Assembly: GCA_009869945.1 (NCBI GenBank)
Contig: WIXG01000042.1
Coordinates: 186,001 to 250,000 of the forward strand
From: Mesaphorura yosii
Lineage: Eukaryota; Arthropoda; Collembola; Poduromorpha; Tullbergiidae
DNA: 64,000 bases
Direction of reading: 5' to 3'
Position 1 is the stretch's first letter; every line of letters starts with the position of its first letter. Made by a program: the position numbers and the translations under genes. Positions 49,034 to 61,600 of the stretch are shown here, piece after piece. Under the pieces are notes generated by a model. It saw nothing but the letters and a program-made list of their open reading frames with translations, searched no databases and was not told the DNA's origin.

Positions 49034-49971
49034 ATGAAATTCATGGTAAGAACTCACATTTCAGATTGTATTCACTCGCAAATCGGAAGTGACTGCAAAC
49101 CTTTCCCGGAAATGTATTTTTTTGTACGCAGATCGTCATTGCAGCCTTCGTCGCTTGCGCCGCTGCCAAGCCCGGAGCCGTGACCTACGCCGGTTTCCCA
49201 TACGCTACTGCCTACCACGGATTCGCCGGACTTCCATACGCCGCTGCCCCAGCCGTGACCTATGCTGGCCACCCAGCTCTTACCTACGCCGCTGCACCTG
49301 CCGTTGTTGCTCCAGCTTTCAGCAAGACTCAATATCATGCTCAAGATGAGTTAGGACAAGCTTCCTACGGTTACGCCTATCCTGGACAGGCGCACGCTGC
49401 CGTCCGTGATGCTGCTGGTAACGAGCGTGGTTCTTACGCTTACATCAACCCGGACGGTAACGAAATCCGTGCTGATTACACTGCCGGACACGGTGGGTTC
49501 CAAGTCGCCAGCAACGCTCTGCCAGTTGCTCCAGTTCACGCTGCTGCTCTTCCAGCTCCAGTTGCAGACACTCCCGAAGTTGCTCACGCCAGAGCCGCTC
49601 ACTTCGCTGCCCACGCCGAAGCCAAGGCCAGAAGCCACTTGAGAAAGAAGCGTGGAGTCGTTGCCGCCGCTCCCTTGGCCGCGCCAGCCCTCACCTACTC
49701 AGCTCTTGCTGCTCCAGCTCTGACCTACGCCCATGCCCCAGCACTCACCTACGCAGCAGCACCAACTCTGCACTATTCCGCCCTGGCTGCACCAGCAGTC
49801 CACCACTATGCCGCCGCTGCACCAGCAGTGCACCACTACGCTGCCCCAGCTGTCGCCTACACCGCAGCTGCCCCAGCAGTCGTCGCTGCACCAACGCACG
49901 CCCTCCGAGTGGCTGAACTCACCAAGATCGTCAACAACCCAGGTCACGCCGTCTCATACCGAGTCGACTAA
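49034..49971 (+). CDS. Cuticle protein with DELGQ-type chitin-binding core
   Basis: Two exons, join(49034..49045, 49132..49971), give 283 residues. The first exon codes only MKFM, the classic layout in which an intron interrupts the signal peptide of cuticle protein genes. The signal peptide (IVIAAFVACAAA) is followed by an Ala/Tyr/Pro-rich stretch with TYA repeats. The conserved core runs QYHAQDELGQASYGYAYPGQ to NPDGNEIRADYTAGHGGFQ, an R&R-like chitin-binding region. Then comes an Ala/His-rich linker, the tetrabasic sequence RKKR (codons at 49642-49653) and a low-complexity tail of Ala-Pro-Tyr-His repeats. It should be secreted into the cuticle. AATAAA follows at about 49995. A second gene with an almost identical core lies at 52259-53306 on the other strand. 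Confidence 0.92.
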
Positions 49972-50263
49972 ATCCGCTCAAACAACCGACTAGCAATAAA
50001 CAATTTCATTCGGTAAATTATGTACAATTTATTGCGTACATTCTTTTACACTCTCGACAATGAATTAAACCGAAAACAATTGACACGAGCATGACATCTG
50101 AACTCTTAATTTTTGAAACTAACTTTAAGTGAATGAATTCAAAGATTTAACGAGTTCCGTGTTGAATCTCATTCTGTGCAGCATGGATTCCACTTTCGAC
50201 TAAACAATTGCAGTCTCTCATACTGATTCAATACTGCACGTAACAGGTTGTTACCCTCGGGTG

Positions 50264-50862
50264 TCACATCGTTTGTAACACAACAGTAATAACTGTCATC
50301 AGCTGCGTAATCGAGTTGCCAATTCCTTCAAATCTTGACATTGATGATGAGCATCCAATCCAATCCGGATTAGTCTTGAAGAGAGGCCGACACTGGCAAT
50401 AGCCTACAAGATTTACAACAGAAGTATTCAGACACTTTGCTAAGACCGCGGAAGTCTCCATGCATGCACTATGTTCCTGCTTGGGTTCTGACCTGTTGCA
50501 GGGTTGCAAATGCTGTCATCCGGGCAGCCATGGTTGTACCAACTTTCGTAGATGCCACCGAATCTTTCACTGCAAGGCGACCCGATTTTGATGTAGCAGC
50601 GCTGATTGTAGTTGTCCCAATAATAGTTGCGAAAGTCAGGACACTGGCACGTTCCACTTAATGACTCACACTGGAGCATTTTGTACGGGTGGCATTGCAA
50701 ACCTCCGCCAACGTAACCTACAGGCTTGAAAGTGGACGGAGAGCGCGCGTCGGTAGTCGCGCAGGGTTCGCTGAAGGTGGCGTAGCGGTTACAGCCGAAA
50801 CTGCTTGGAGATCCGGCGAGTATCAGTATAAAACTGAGAAGCGCTGGCGGCCTAGAAGGCAT
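50264..50862 (-). CDS. Secreted EB-like cysteine-rich protein, possible GPI anchor
   Basis: Two exons, complement(50264..50403, 50493..50862), give 169 residues from MPSRPPALL. An upstream in-frame ATG at 50913 would add 17 residues before the hydrophobic leader (PPALLSFILILAG). Cysteines are paired and closely spaced: CNRYATFSEPC, LQCHPYKMLQC, GTCQCPDF, RCYIKIGSPC, HGCPDDSIC, GYCQCRP and WIGC. This is the style of EB modules. The end is Ser-rich (CSSSMSRFEG) followed by a hydrophobic stretch up to the stop, as in GPI-anchored proteins. The donor GTCAGA is unusual, and coding-like sequence continues into the intron (contains AKCLNTSVVNLVG). Its plan resembles that of the gene at 5412-6484. 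Confidence 0.65.
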
Positions 50863-52258
50863 TCTCCGACAGCGACTGAGAACTTTTAAACTAGATTCAG
50901 GAGTTATCTTCACTTGACCATCCTACCCCAGCTAGGAAACCTTCTTGAAATTTTTTTTAGTCTATGTGAGGTGTCTTATGAATATCCGAAGGGATACGCA
51001 CTTTGAGATCCCACTTTTAATAGTTTCAAGCGCGTACAGCAGTATACTGTTCTGTATTATGTTGGGCTGAGTCATTAAGTAATAGTCTAAAGAGTAATTC
51101 TCTTTCTTTTAGCATAAATGTGCTAATGAGTATTATTCATCACGAAGAAAATTAGTCTCGGCTGCAACAGGAATGAATGAAGTGCACGCTGCAGCACACG
51201 ACACGAGAGAGTATAAATACTAGGCAGGAAATTCAAGCAATTACTTTCTGTTCCGCCGCTATCGTGGAATATGTTCCAAAGGGGAACGAACCACCTCACT
51301 TGCCTCTTTAATTTATCACCGCGCAAGACGAAGCACTAAAACAGTGAGCCAACTTCCGAATCGAACTTGGCTATATGGAACTTATCGTTTGAAGACTGTG
51401 GATCGGTACTCGCTAACTGGATGATTCTCTGCAGATCAGGTGAGTTGGCGTCGTCGTGAATGGTGAATCATAAGGAAGTTGCAAAACTCTAAAACCAACC
51501 TGAACTTGGATTTTAATACTATGCAATCGCAAGTCGCAAACTCAAACTCGTAAATGTTATGCAATTAAAGTATGCGTGATGTAAACATGGCTCAAATTAT
51601 ACACGCAGGAACCGTGACTGGCAATATTAAGTTTACGACAAGCCTCATACGTATAAGTATTCATGACAAACAGTTTGCGTAGCATGTGCCAAAGGAGCTT
51701 GAGCTCACGTGCTAATTCAATTGAAGACAAGAACGTCAACAATAATAACAACGGTGCGCACAGCCGTCCTGTCGGGATTTTGGCGTTGTAATAAGGAAGT
51801 GATTCTACTGCATCCATTCAGTGTGGATTTGTGATGTTAAAATCCAACTCAAGAAATGACATAAATGTGGAGAAAATGCAACCTCATTTCCATGAATTGT
51901 CTCAGGTGATGTTTTGATATGGTGCTCTAATTTACTTTGAGGATGGGTGCTAATCTGAACGGACAACAGCTAAACTGATGTGCGACATGCGTTTGAATAC
52001 ACTAAAATACAATTTTAACAGATCCCGAACTGAGAATTCACTCACCGAAGAACTTAATTGTTCCCATGTGCAATGAAATAAAATATGACCAAGAAGTGGT
52101 CACATGACTTTTATTAAAAACGTGGACAGCTCATAGGTCATTTCTTAAAGTAGAGATACACTAATTAAATGATGTGACAGAAAAATAGAAATCGCAATCG
52201 AGTTGAGACTTTAGGGTGAAGTTAATAGAAGTTACTACTGTTTTTGTTGCGAGACCAT
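50863..52258. other. Intergenic stretch, about 1.4 kb
   Basis: Upstream region of the EB-like gene and 3' region of cuticle gene 2. A TATAAATAC-like motif occurs on the plus strand near 51211, but no following gene is seen. No supported ORFs. Confidence 0.45.
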
Positions 52259-53306
52259 TCAACCCAGGAATTTGGTGTAGCCATAAGCTGGTCCGTATGA
52301 GTATGTGTATGGAGCGTACGATGAGTAGTAGGTTGGAGCGTAACTGTAGGTCCTAATTGGAGCTGGAGCGTAGGTGTATGTCTTCACGATTGGAGCTGGT
52401 GCAACATAGGTCTTGACAATAGGCGCAGGAGCCACTGTCTTTACAACTGGAGCAGCAACGTAGGTCCTCACAACTGGAGCTGGAGCGATGGTCTTGACGA
52501 CTGGAGCAGCCACGTAGGTTTTCACCACTGGAGCTGGAGCAATAGCAACAGTCTTGATTTTTGGCGCGTCGTATCTGTACGAGTATGAAGTGGCGTATGT
52601 CAGTGGAACAGCAGCGGTGTAGAGGGGCGACGCGTATGCCGATACGATTCCACGCTTCTTTCTTGAGATGATCACACCGTCAGCAAGGTCTGCGGCGGCG
52701 TTACGGGCTCTGGCTTCTGCGTGAGCAGCGAAGTGCACGGCCTTGGCGTGAGCGACTTCTGGAGTGTCTGCTTGTGGGGCTGGTGGTGCAATGGGAAGAG
52801 CATTGCTGGCGACTTGGAATCCACCGTGTCCGGCGGTATAGTCAACACGGATTTCATTGCCGTCCGGGTTGATGTATGCGTAGGATCCACGAACGTTTCC
52901 GGCAGCGTCACGAACTGCAGCGTGGGCATTGCCAGGGTGAGCGTGTCCGTATGAAGCCTGGCCCAATTCGTCCTGGGCGTGGTATTGGGTCTTGCTGAAG
53001 GCTGGAGCCAGGACGGCTGGAGCTGGAACTGGTGCGGCGGCGTAGGTGACAGCGGGAGCTGCAGCAGTGTAGCTCACAGCTGCGGGTCCGTGAATGGTGG
53101 TGGTGTATGGAAGAGCTCCATGTGCGATGAGCTGTGGCTCAGCCGAGACGGAAGCAACGACGGCAATGAAAACCTGAGATAACAGCGGAAAAATTTTCTG
53201 TTTTTTACTTATTTCAATTAGACAATGGACTCGAATTCGCTTTACGTAATGCTTGAAATGCAAGTGAGACTGGGACTGGAGTGGAACTCACCAAAATGGA
53301 CTTCAT
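52259..53306 (-). CDS. Cuticle protein with DELGQ-type core, second copy
   Basis: Two exons, complement(52259..53173, 53292..53306), give 309 residues. Exon 1 encodes MKSIL only, and the intron splits the signal peptide (completed by VFIAVVASVSA). The ~65-residue core from QYHAQDELGQ to ASNALP differs from that of the gene at 49034-49971 at about five positions. It is followed by DTPEVAHA, an Ala/His-rich linker, then RKKR (52652-52663). The tail differs: it consists of VVKTYVAAP / APAPIVKTY repeats and ends Tyr-rich (YSYGPAYGYTKFLG). The repeats would suit cross-linked or elastic cuticle. Stop codon TGA at 52259-52261. Confidence 0.92.
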
Positions 53307-53364
53307 TTTCCTGATTCCTGACCAGCGTAGCAGCACTTCAATTTTGAGCAATAAGAAATTTGGA

Positions 53365-53400
53365 ACTGAGGTTCCTTTCAGAGCAGATTCGCAATTTATA
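53365..53400 (-). promoter_or_regulatory. TATA box plus initiator of cuticle gene 2
   Basis: The minus strand reads TATAAAT from 53400 and TCAGT from 53369, 31 bases downstream. The same arrangement is seen at cuticle gene 1, which suggests similar start-site control of both genes. Confidence 0.7.
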
Positions 53401-55610
53401 TGGCCATCTTTTCCTGGTGATAAGACACACGCATGAGCAAGCGCAGCAGCATTTGATAAATTGGTGCATATTAGCTTATGGGTGATCCACTTCATAAGTA
53501 TGCTGGACGCTTCCTAACTGAACGTTTTTATGGCACAGGTGATCTGAAATATTTAAAATAATTCCTTTGTTTCATTCTTCATGACTCTCACTGCGTACGA
53601 TCACTGCAATTATTATTGTCTCGTCGTTTTTTCGACTTGCTGACCTTCGGTCATTTATTGATTCACGATTAGCGTACAGCATCATCAGCCATTAGCTATC
53701 ATATTGATGTATTTGATTAATTCATGCAAAAATTGATTGGGATTTTTTAATATATGCTGTGCTCTGTGCAGTATCGAGAATTGATGAAGGAGGTGGAGTG
53801 TTTATGACACGAAGCTGCAATTGTACAATAAATCAATTCAGCGCAACTTGCGATTTATTGTGTCGCAGCTTCCTCGTTCTCATCTTCGCGATGACGCTCA
53901 TGACAATGGGCTCGTGCGCGTTTCGTGTGATCGTTTGATGCACGTATCTAATTTTTAACGAGTCCGGACTGGGCCACGTTCCAGCTGGCCTAAAGCTTTA
54001 GAAATGCATTTTCATTCTGTTCTTAATCCGTCCAATTACATATCTAAGCTAAGTCTTGCTAAGTTCCCCTCCACCAAAACGCAATGAAAAGAACAGAAGC
54101 CGAATATCGAAGCCGATGCCGATGCTAAATCATAAAGTGAGTCAAAAATTATCATCGCGTCGTGTCGCTCATAAAGCTTAATGAGCATGAGAAGGTGGTT
54201 CCTTTCGGCTAGCAACAGCAGCAAGACCCATTGCAGATTGTATTGCATGTTTCAGATTTCTTGCCGTACGCGTACGAAATGCAATAGAAATGACGAGGGT
54301 TGAAGTTGAGAAGGCTTGAAATGAAAAGTTTTTTGTTGGAACATTCGTACAATAAATACAAATACCATACTAAAGCCCGGTGCGGGTGCTGTGCCGTGCC
54401 AGTGCAGTGCCGGTTTTGGTAATAAAATATGTATGCGTGCATGAAAAGGAAAGGTAGACAGACAGTAAAGCGCTTGGAAGCCTCCACAATGCAATACGGG
54501 CACTGGGAATCATAATGATAGCAATAATGCAGAGGATAATGGAAGCGGACGAGAACGTAAAGGGAAATAGTCTTTAAAAGGTTGCATGCATCAGCCTTTA
54601 GCTGTAGCCAAACCGCAGCTCAGCAGTTGGAGGTATCCCATCCCATAAGCCAAAATAAGAGATGCCATTGCCATTATAAGGCATTGAGCAGTGCTTTGGC
54701 TTCGGTTTGGAAGCTTCGATGCTTGTTCCTAGTTCATTCCCATTTGAAAGCGTTCAGCCTTTGCCAAAACCAACAACGTAACGCCGAATTCAGCTTTTAG
54801 GAAATAAACCGGATAAATGAATAAAATCGAATGGCTGGATGCTAAAATTAAGAACTACAAGCTGTATCCTATGCAGGTGCAATTAAATTCGTGAATACAT
54901 GATTGAATGACTGAATCACGAATCTAAGAATGCATTTGTGATTCATTGGCTTCTTTATCTCTGTACTACGTGCTCTATACGTAGCTCGGCCCCGTACGCG
55001 TACCATCGTACTTGCTCTGTGTATATTTACGTTTTTGCGTATGCGCGCTCATAACTCAAAAGTTGGAATTGGGAATCCGCAAAATTAAAACAGTGATGTT
55101 TTGATTCTTGTGAACCTCGATAAAGGCTAGTTTATGTAATTTATACATTGAAGATTACGCGTGTAATTTAGGATTTTCCTTTGGTGTAGTGTATTTGTGC
55201 CCATTTACTTCGATATTACTGCAGAAATTTGACGTTATCGGAAGAAAGTGGGTTCTGGAAACCGTAAAACTGATATTCCAACTATTTAATGGACACTTGC
55301 GAACTAAGGACAAGATACTGGTATCAGCAACTGGTGAAACAGGAGCAAGTCTAAACTATTCTGATGGCACGAGCTAGACTGTACTGGTTTGTAAACTGTG
55401 AACTTTACGCTGGAGTCGGCGTAATTCTGACATAACAGTGGACAGTTAACCAGTTAGTTAGAATGTGAGGATACTAGAAATCTTCAGCTTTCGATCGACG
55501 GTATGTCATTGTGAACTTAATAGTTACTATTCTGCACTAGTTCTTTTAATAACTATTTCAATCAATGTGTCTTATATTTGTACAGCCTGAATATAGCAGA
55601 GAAACATAAC
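53401..55610. other. Intergenic stretch, about 2.2 kb
   Basis: Separates cuticle gene 2 from RSF1, both transcribed away from it. Near 55585 a TTTGTACAG acceptor-like site suggests a 5' untranslated exon of RSF1. Small frames at 54036-54800 lack any support. Confidence 0.45.
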
Positions 55611-58600
55611 ATGGCAGCTGCGGCAGTAGATAATCATAATGCAGCTTCGTCCTGCCAGGATGACCCAAACTTTGCAACAATCTGCTCATTTATTGACAAA
55701 TTCGGGGAATCATGTAATCTCGGTGATTTGCCATTTGACTACCTCCAAGAGATGCTTGAAAACTCTAATGAAAGTAAGTTCAAGCAACAAGGCTTGTGTC
55801 CTCTGTATCCCGGCGCGCCTGAGTATTCCCTAACACCTCGGTTTTTGATTTTTAGTCCCACCGAAGTTAGCACAAATTCACATTCAACTACTGAGGAGAG
55901 TGTACAAAACAGTGGCTATCGACAAGTGGGAGAAACAGCTGGCTAAATTTGGCCACTCATACAATTCTCAGGATGGCTGGGAGATTGAGAGATTCGGATA
56001 TAAGAAAGCCAAAATTCAGACTAAATTAAGATTACTGAAAACATTGCTAGAAGCACAATTCGATTATAACGTGAAGTTTAAAAACGAAGTCAACAAATTG
56101 CCAGCAGAAGATTTAAGGCGTCAACCCATCGGTAAGACCCCATCGTAAACTATCTCTGATTTTGTGTCAAACACTCTAATGCTTTTATCCGCTTACAGGC
56201 CGTGATTCTGAAGGCCAGCTTTACTGGTATCAAGTGGACCCTGACGCAAATCTACGAATTTACCGGGAAGATATTGATGACGAAACTTGGGAAATTGTAG
56301 CCAGCACCCGTGAAGAAATGGTAAAACTGATTGAAGAACTAAGCAATGGTGTTGTGAAAAAGAATAGTGTACTGGAAGAAGAAAATGGGGATGGCGAGCT
56401 TTCACCAAAGGAAATACTTTTGGATACTGGCAAAGTTATCGATGATCAAAATATTGACGACGAAGATGATAACGAAGACGAAGATGACGAGGATGCTATG
56501 CAAATTGACGAATCTTATGGCACCTCTAAAGAAGACAAAACCGAACCAGAAAGTAAACTTGAGGTTGTGAAAGAATTACCAGATGTGAGTCAAAGTGATG
56601 ACGTTAAAGTTGTGCTGGATGTCACCTCACAAGACACGGGACCCTTAGAACCATCAAATACAAAGTGTGAAAAGTCGCCGGATGAAGTTGTGTCAAGTTG
56701 TGAAATCAGCCAATCAAGTTCAAATGTAACACCGGAAGTCAAACAAGAGACTCAGCTCCCGCTAGAGTTAACGAATCCGGCCGGTGTTCCCTCAGAACAG
56801 ATTCCTCATCGCGTGAATAACGGAACTGATGCGCCCAATGGCAACTCTGATCACTTAGTCCAGTCTGAAAGCTTTAATTTAAATGTACACAAAGACGCTA
56901 CGAGTGTTCCTCTGCAGACGGCATCAGTCTCCAATCCGAAGGAGCCCGTATTCATACCACCAATTTCAAAAGCCACATGTCAAGATCCGTTAAACAATGA
57001 TATTTGGAATCCGGCCGTGCATAGTTCAAAACTTTATGTTGACAATCAGAAACGCTCAAGTGCAACCGAACCAAACAGTAACAGTAAACATCAGCAACAA
57101 CAGCGGCATTCTGCTGTCCAACAGCCAGCCAATTTTAAGTGTGAACCTAGCCCTCTGGACAACTTAAAAATGTTTACTCAGAAGATGAGTGCTAAGCCAA
57201 ATACACTGAGTGAGAATTTGCGAAAACTGACTGCGGAATTGCCCGACGAAATGGACGAGGTTGGATTTCATCCAAAAGAAGCCGACAACGGAGAAAAATT
57301 TGTCAAGCCTGAGCCTTCTATGAGTTCCAGTAGGCGAACTGACCATGCTAAAAGCCGAACGCTAGAATCGACAAAAATGTCTCATCCAAGCAAAAAGAAA
57401 TCAAAGGAAGTACCTATAGCGCAGACCCAGAGGGAGCAAGTCAGTGTTCCCAGCAGTGAAGGTCTCGGCAACCTGCGGCTTTCTCAACAGGTTGAAAAGA
57501 ACGCTTCCGCGAAGGACTATATCACTGAAAGCAATCTTCATCCAAAAGTTGCCATCGAACTATGCACTCCAGTCACCGAAGAGACTGACCACAAAGTTTT
57601 GCCTTGCCAAGCTCCTGAAAGTTTGCCTGACAACACAGATCAGAAAAGTTCTGAAGCATTAAGGGTTGCTCATAAGGTATCCGTCGATGATATGGATGGT
57701 TTAAGAACTACTGCTGAAGATCTTCAGACAAAATCAACAACTGAATCAACAACCTCGAATGAAACCTCTGAGAACAATGATAAAATTTCATCTCGTACCA
57801 TTAGTCTAAGCTGCGAGCAACCTGCAGGTACCACTCCTGTGGCTGAATATGTCATCCCTCTTGGAAATGAGCGCACCACAAATATTGACTCCGGCTCTGC
57901 GAAATTAGAGATAGGACGTTCGGCCGCATTTGAGAAAGAAAGTTCAGTTTTATCAGCCAGTGACCTCGCTAAAAGTTGCAGTGAACCCGAGCATGAGCCT
58001 GTTGTTAGTGCTCAGGTCAAAGATATTGAGACGTCGGCACCTGACACCGAAATTGGATCCGCAGAACATGGTTGCTCTAAAGAAAAGTCGAAGTCAGAAG
58101 AGGGCGACATCGATAAAAGTGGAGTTCCATCTTCTATCGAAAGAACTGCCATGGAAAAGGAGGAGATCCCTGAAAATATTACTGCCCATGGCTCTAATCC
58201 TACCACCGGGGTCCAGAATGAAATTGATGCTGAGAACACTGTTAAAGGCAGTTTAGCCGTTCAAGAAGAGACCAAGATTTTACCAACTCCAGAACCAGAT
58301 AACAAACCCGCGCAAGAAACTCTCCGTCCAGTTTGTGAAAATTCAGGTCGGGAGGAATCTGCGGATGAAGTTGGCAGCAGCAAGATATCAAAAGAAGTCG
58401 TTGAACCACTGATAACAAAATCCACAGCCTGGTTGGTCGGGTATGAAGATAGCTCTAATGATGAGGCGGCAAATGATGAGACAACCGTGAAGAAAGAAAC
58501 GAACTGTCCTAGCGTGTTAGAAGCTTCGTCCGATATTATTTCTAACCAAAGCGAGGAAATTCCCCGATCTCTTGACATTCTTGTGGAAGACAGTGTAGCG

Positions 58601-61600
58601 AAGCGCAAAATCGACCCTGCGCTAGGCATCGACACATGCAGTCCTGAAAAGAAGTCCAAAATTGATGACAGCACCATAAGTTCAGAAAGTTTGAATCCGA
58701 TAATTGGAGAAGCTATTGAGGAGGAGACGATGATAATTACGGGCGAAGGATCCGGAGCAGAGTTGCAAGGTGGAAATAAAAGGAGATCCTCTGAAGTATC
58801 AGTATCAGATGAACAACAACTTCCAGAGGGGGACTCCAAAAAGTCTAAAAAGGCGGGACGACGGGTAAAATCTGAAGGTGCTCAGAAGAAAACTCCAGCA
58901 CCAAGACGAAAGTCTTTCGGAAATGAATTGAACGATTTGACGCCAACAGAGAGAAGTGTAACAGAGCTTAATGGTAGTTCTGAGCGACCAATGAGACAAA
59001 GTCGCCGCATTGCCCAGTTACGCGAAAAAGAAGAGGCGGAGCGAAGGAGGCAGGAAGAGGAACATTTGGCCCAGCTGAAACAAGCACAAATGCAGAAACA
59101 GCAAAAACAGCAGGAACTTGACGCAAAAAGGAAAAGGAAATCGGATGGTAAAGAGAAGACCTCGACAAAATCGAAGGGCAAACAAACATCGAAGCCAAGG
59201 ACGCAGGAGTATTTGCCCTCACCCTCGGTGAGTGCATCTGAATCTGATAATGAGGAATCTTATGAGCTGCCGAAAGGAAAGGGAAAACATGGTCGAAGGC
59301 GTGGGAAGAAGAACGAAGAACAAAAGTTCAAGAAAGGTCTCAAACCGTGGTTACATTCATCCAGTGATGAGGATGACGAAGCGGTTGAAGAAGAAGAGGA
59401 GGAAGTGCATGAAGAAGAGGAAGAAATTCGCTTTGATAAATCGGATCACGAATTTTCACCAGAAAGTGATTTGGGTGAGGATGATGAAGTTTGTCCCAGC
59501 CGCCACGCCCGAACTGCAAAAATTGGGCCCGACGCCGAGGACAAATACGCCACAACTGTTTGTGACAAATGCACGAAAGGAGATCATCCAGAGTGGATTC
59601 TGTTATGTGATGCTTGTGACAAAGGCTTGCATGCATCATGCCTTCGTCCTCAACTTTGGGTTATCCCAGAAGGCGAGTGGTTTTGTCCACCCTGCCAACA
59701 CGTAAGCCAGAAACATTTTTCATTTCTTTGAGTTTAAATTGCGCACACTCTAACTAATGGTGTTGTGCTCTTTTAGAAAAAACTTGTGGAGAAGTTAGGA
59801 GAAAGTCTCATTGAATTTGACAAAATTCTGAAGAAACGAGAAAATGACGATTTGAGAAGGCAAAGACTTACATACGTAGGCATCAGCATGGAAAACATTT
59901 TACCTCCAGACAAGACAAAAGAGGCGAAGGAGTCAAAGCTTCGAAGTAATAAGCATGGTAGGCGTAGAATTCTGTCGGATGAAGAAGACAGTGAGAATCT
60001 AAATGAGTTCATCAACGACAACGACAGTGATGGTTCGAGTGGTTCGAAATTAGTCTCCTCCGAGGAATCTGACGACGAGCCCATGTATAAACTTCGAGTA
60101 AGAAGGGCAACCAAAGCATTCAACTTTAAGGAATACGATGATATGATCAATTCGGCATTGAAGGTAATAACCTCTTCACACACAGTCGACGTTGTTTTGG
60201 AGTTAAACACGATCATTAAGCTGTACGGCTTTTTAACAGGACGAAGACGAAGATTACGATGAAGCCAATGACAAAGAAGAAGGAATAGTGGAGAAGGTTG
60301 ATAGTCAGGTAGCCGAAGATGGTAGAATAAGCCCTCCGAAGACGGTTGACGAGAAGGAAACTGAGGAAACTGTCCCCCCAGAAAACGACGAGGAAGAAAT
60401 CGATGAAAAGGAAAGAAAGTACCAAGAATTGGAGAAAGCCTCACAGCGGAAGTCTAGGCGTAGGTTAAATGATTTAGATGCTACCAGTGATGACGATTCG
60501 GACGAAGACTTTAAAGGTGGGGAAAATCATTTGTAAATCTGAGGGGATGAAATGCCACAGCATTACATATTATTGATTTATTTTATTTTGGACTTTTAGA
60601 TTCAAACGGGGATGACGATGAAGATGAAGAAGAAATTCCTGAAGACGACTCAGACTGGTCAGGCGATCGTGACGCTGACGAATCGGACGAGTCCATAGGT
60701 AGATTACGCCGTCAAGCAAAGAAAGAACGAAAATATGGTCGACGTGAAACTTACCTTGAAGTTGGATCCGTAAGAAGATCAACTAGACGAGTCAAACCTA
60801 AGTATCAATGTAAGCTAAACTTGTAGTTCTAGCCGAATGCATTGTTTCCAAACACTTTTCAAATTAGGCATATTAATTTGTGATTTAGACGACGAGAGCG
60901 ATCAGGAAGATGACGACAATGACGCACCAGAACCTTGGGAAGAAAATTCAGAGGAATCTGAGACTAATAGTGAATCAGACGATGAAACTTGGGGAAAGAA
61001 GAAGAACAAGAAGAAGGCTGTTCCTCCGCCTAGAAGTTCCAGATCAGTCATGAGAAATTTTGTTCTCCCTCAATCCTCGAAACCCAAAAGCGCTCCCAAG
61101 AAGAAGAAAAAGAAGCCGGCAGGCTCTGACGATGAAGACCGGCCCTGGAACGTATGTACACGTCATTTTGATTTCTTTCACGAGATGGTCTTGAATTGAT
61201 ATGCGATGATAAATTCGAGAATGGTTCTAATGCATTTATTTTGAAAATAGAGAGGTGGAGGGAAAGCCAAAAAGGCTGCAGAAGAATCATCCCAACAAAG
61301 AACGACTCGAGGAAAGAAAATCAACTTCAAAGATATTTTGGATTCAGGAGAATCGGACGACGATGGAAACATTCGACCGAAGAGAAGGTAAGTTAATGCG
61401 AAAAATTGCGAATGACTACAGGTATTTGAGGAAAGTATTTTGTACACAGAAGAGTTGTTGCTCCTGGCTCTGACGATTCAGAGGGTCCATCGAGCTCTAA
61501 GAAATTGATGGCGGAATTAAATAATGCGAAATCCCTCGCCGCAGCTACTGAAAAAGAAGGACAGGAGCAGACGAAGGAAACAAATGACAAAACGGCATCG

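Noticed and set aside
54036..54503. Overlapping minus-strand frames rich in Leu, Phe and Cys
   Set aside because: A/T-rich chance frames without start context, splice sites or domains.
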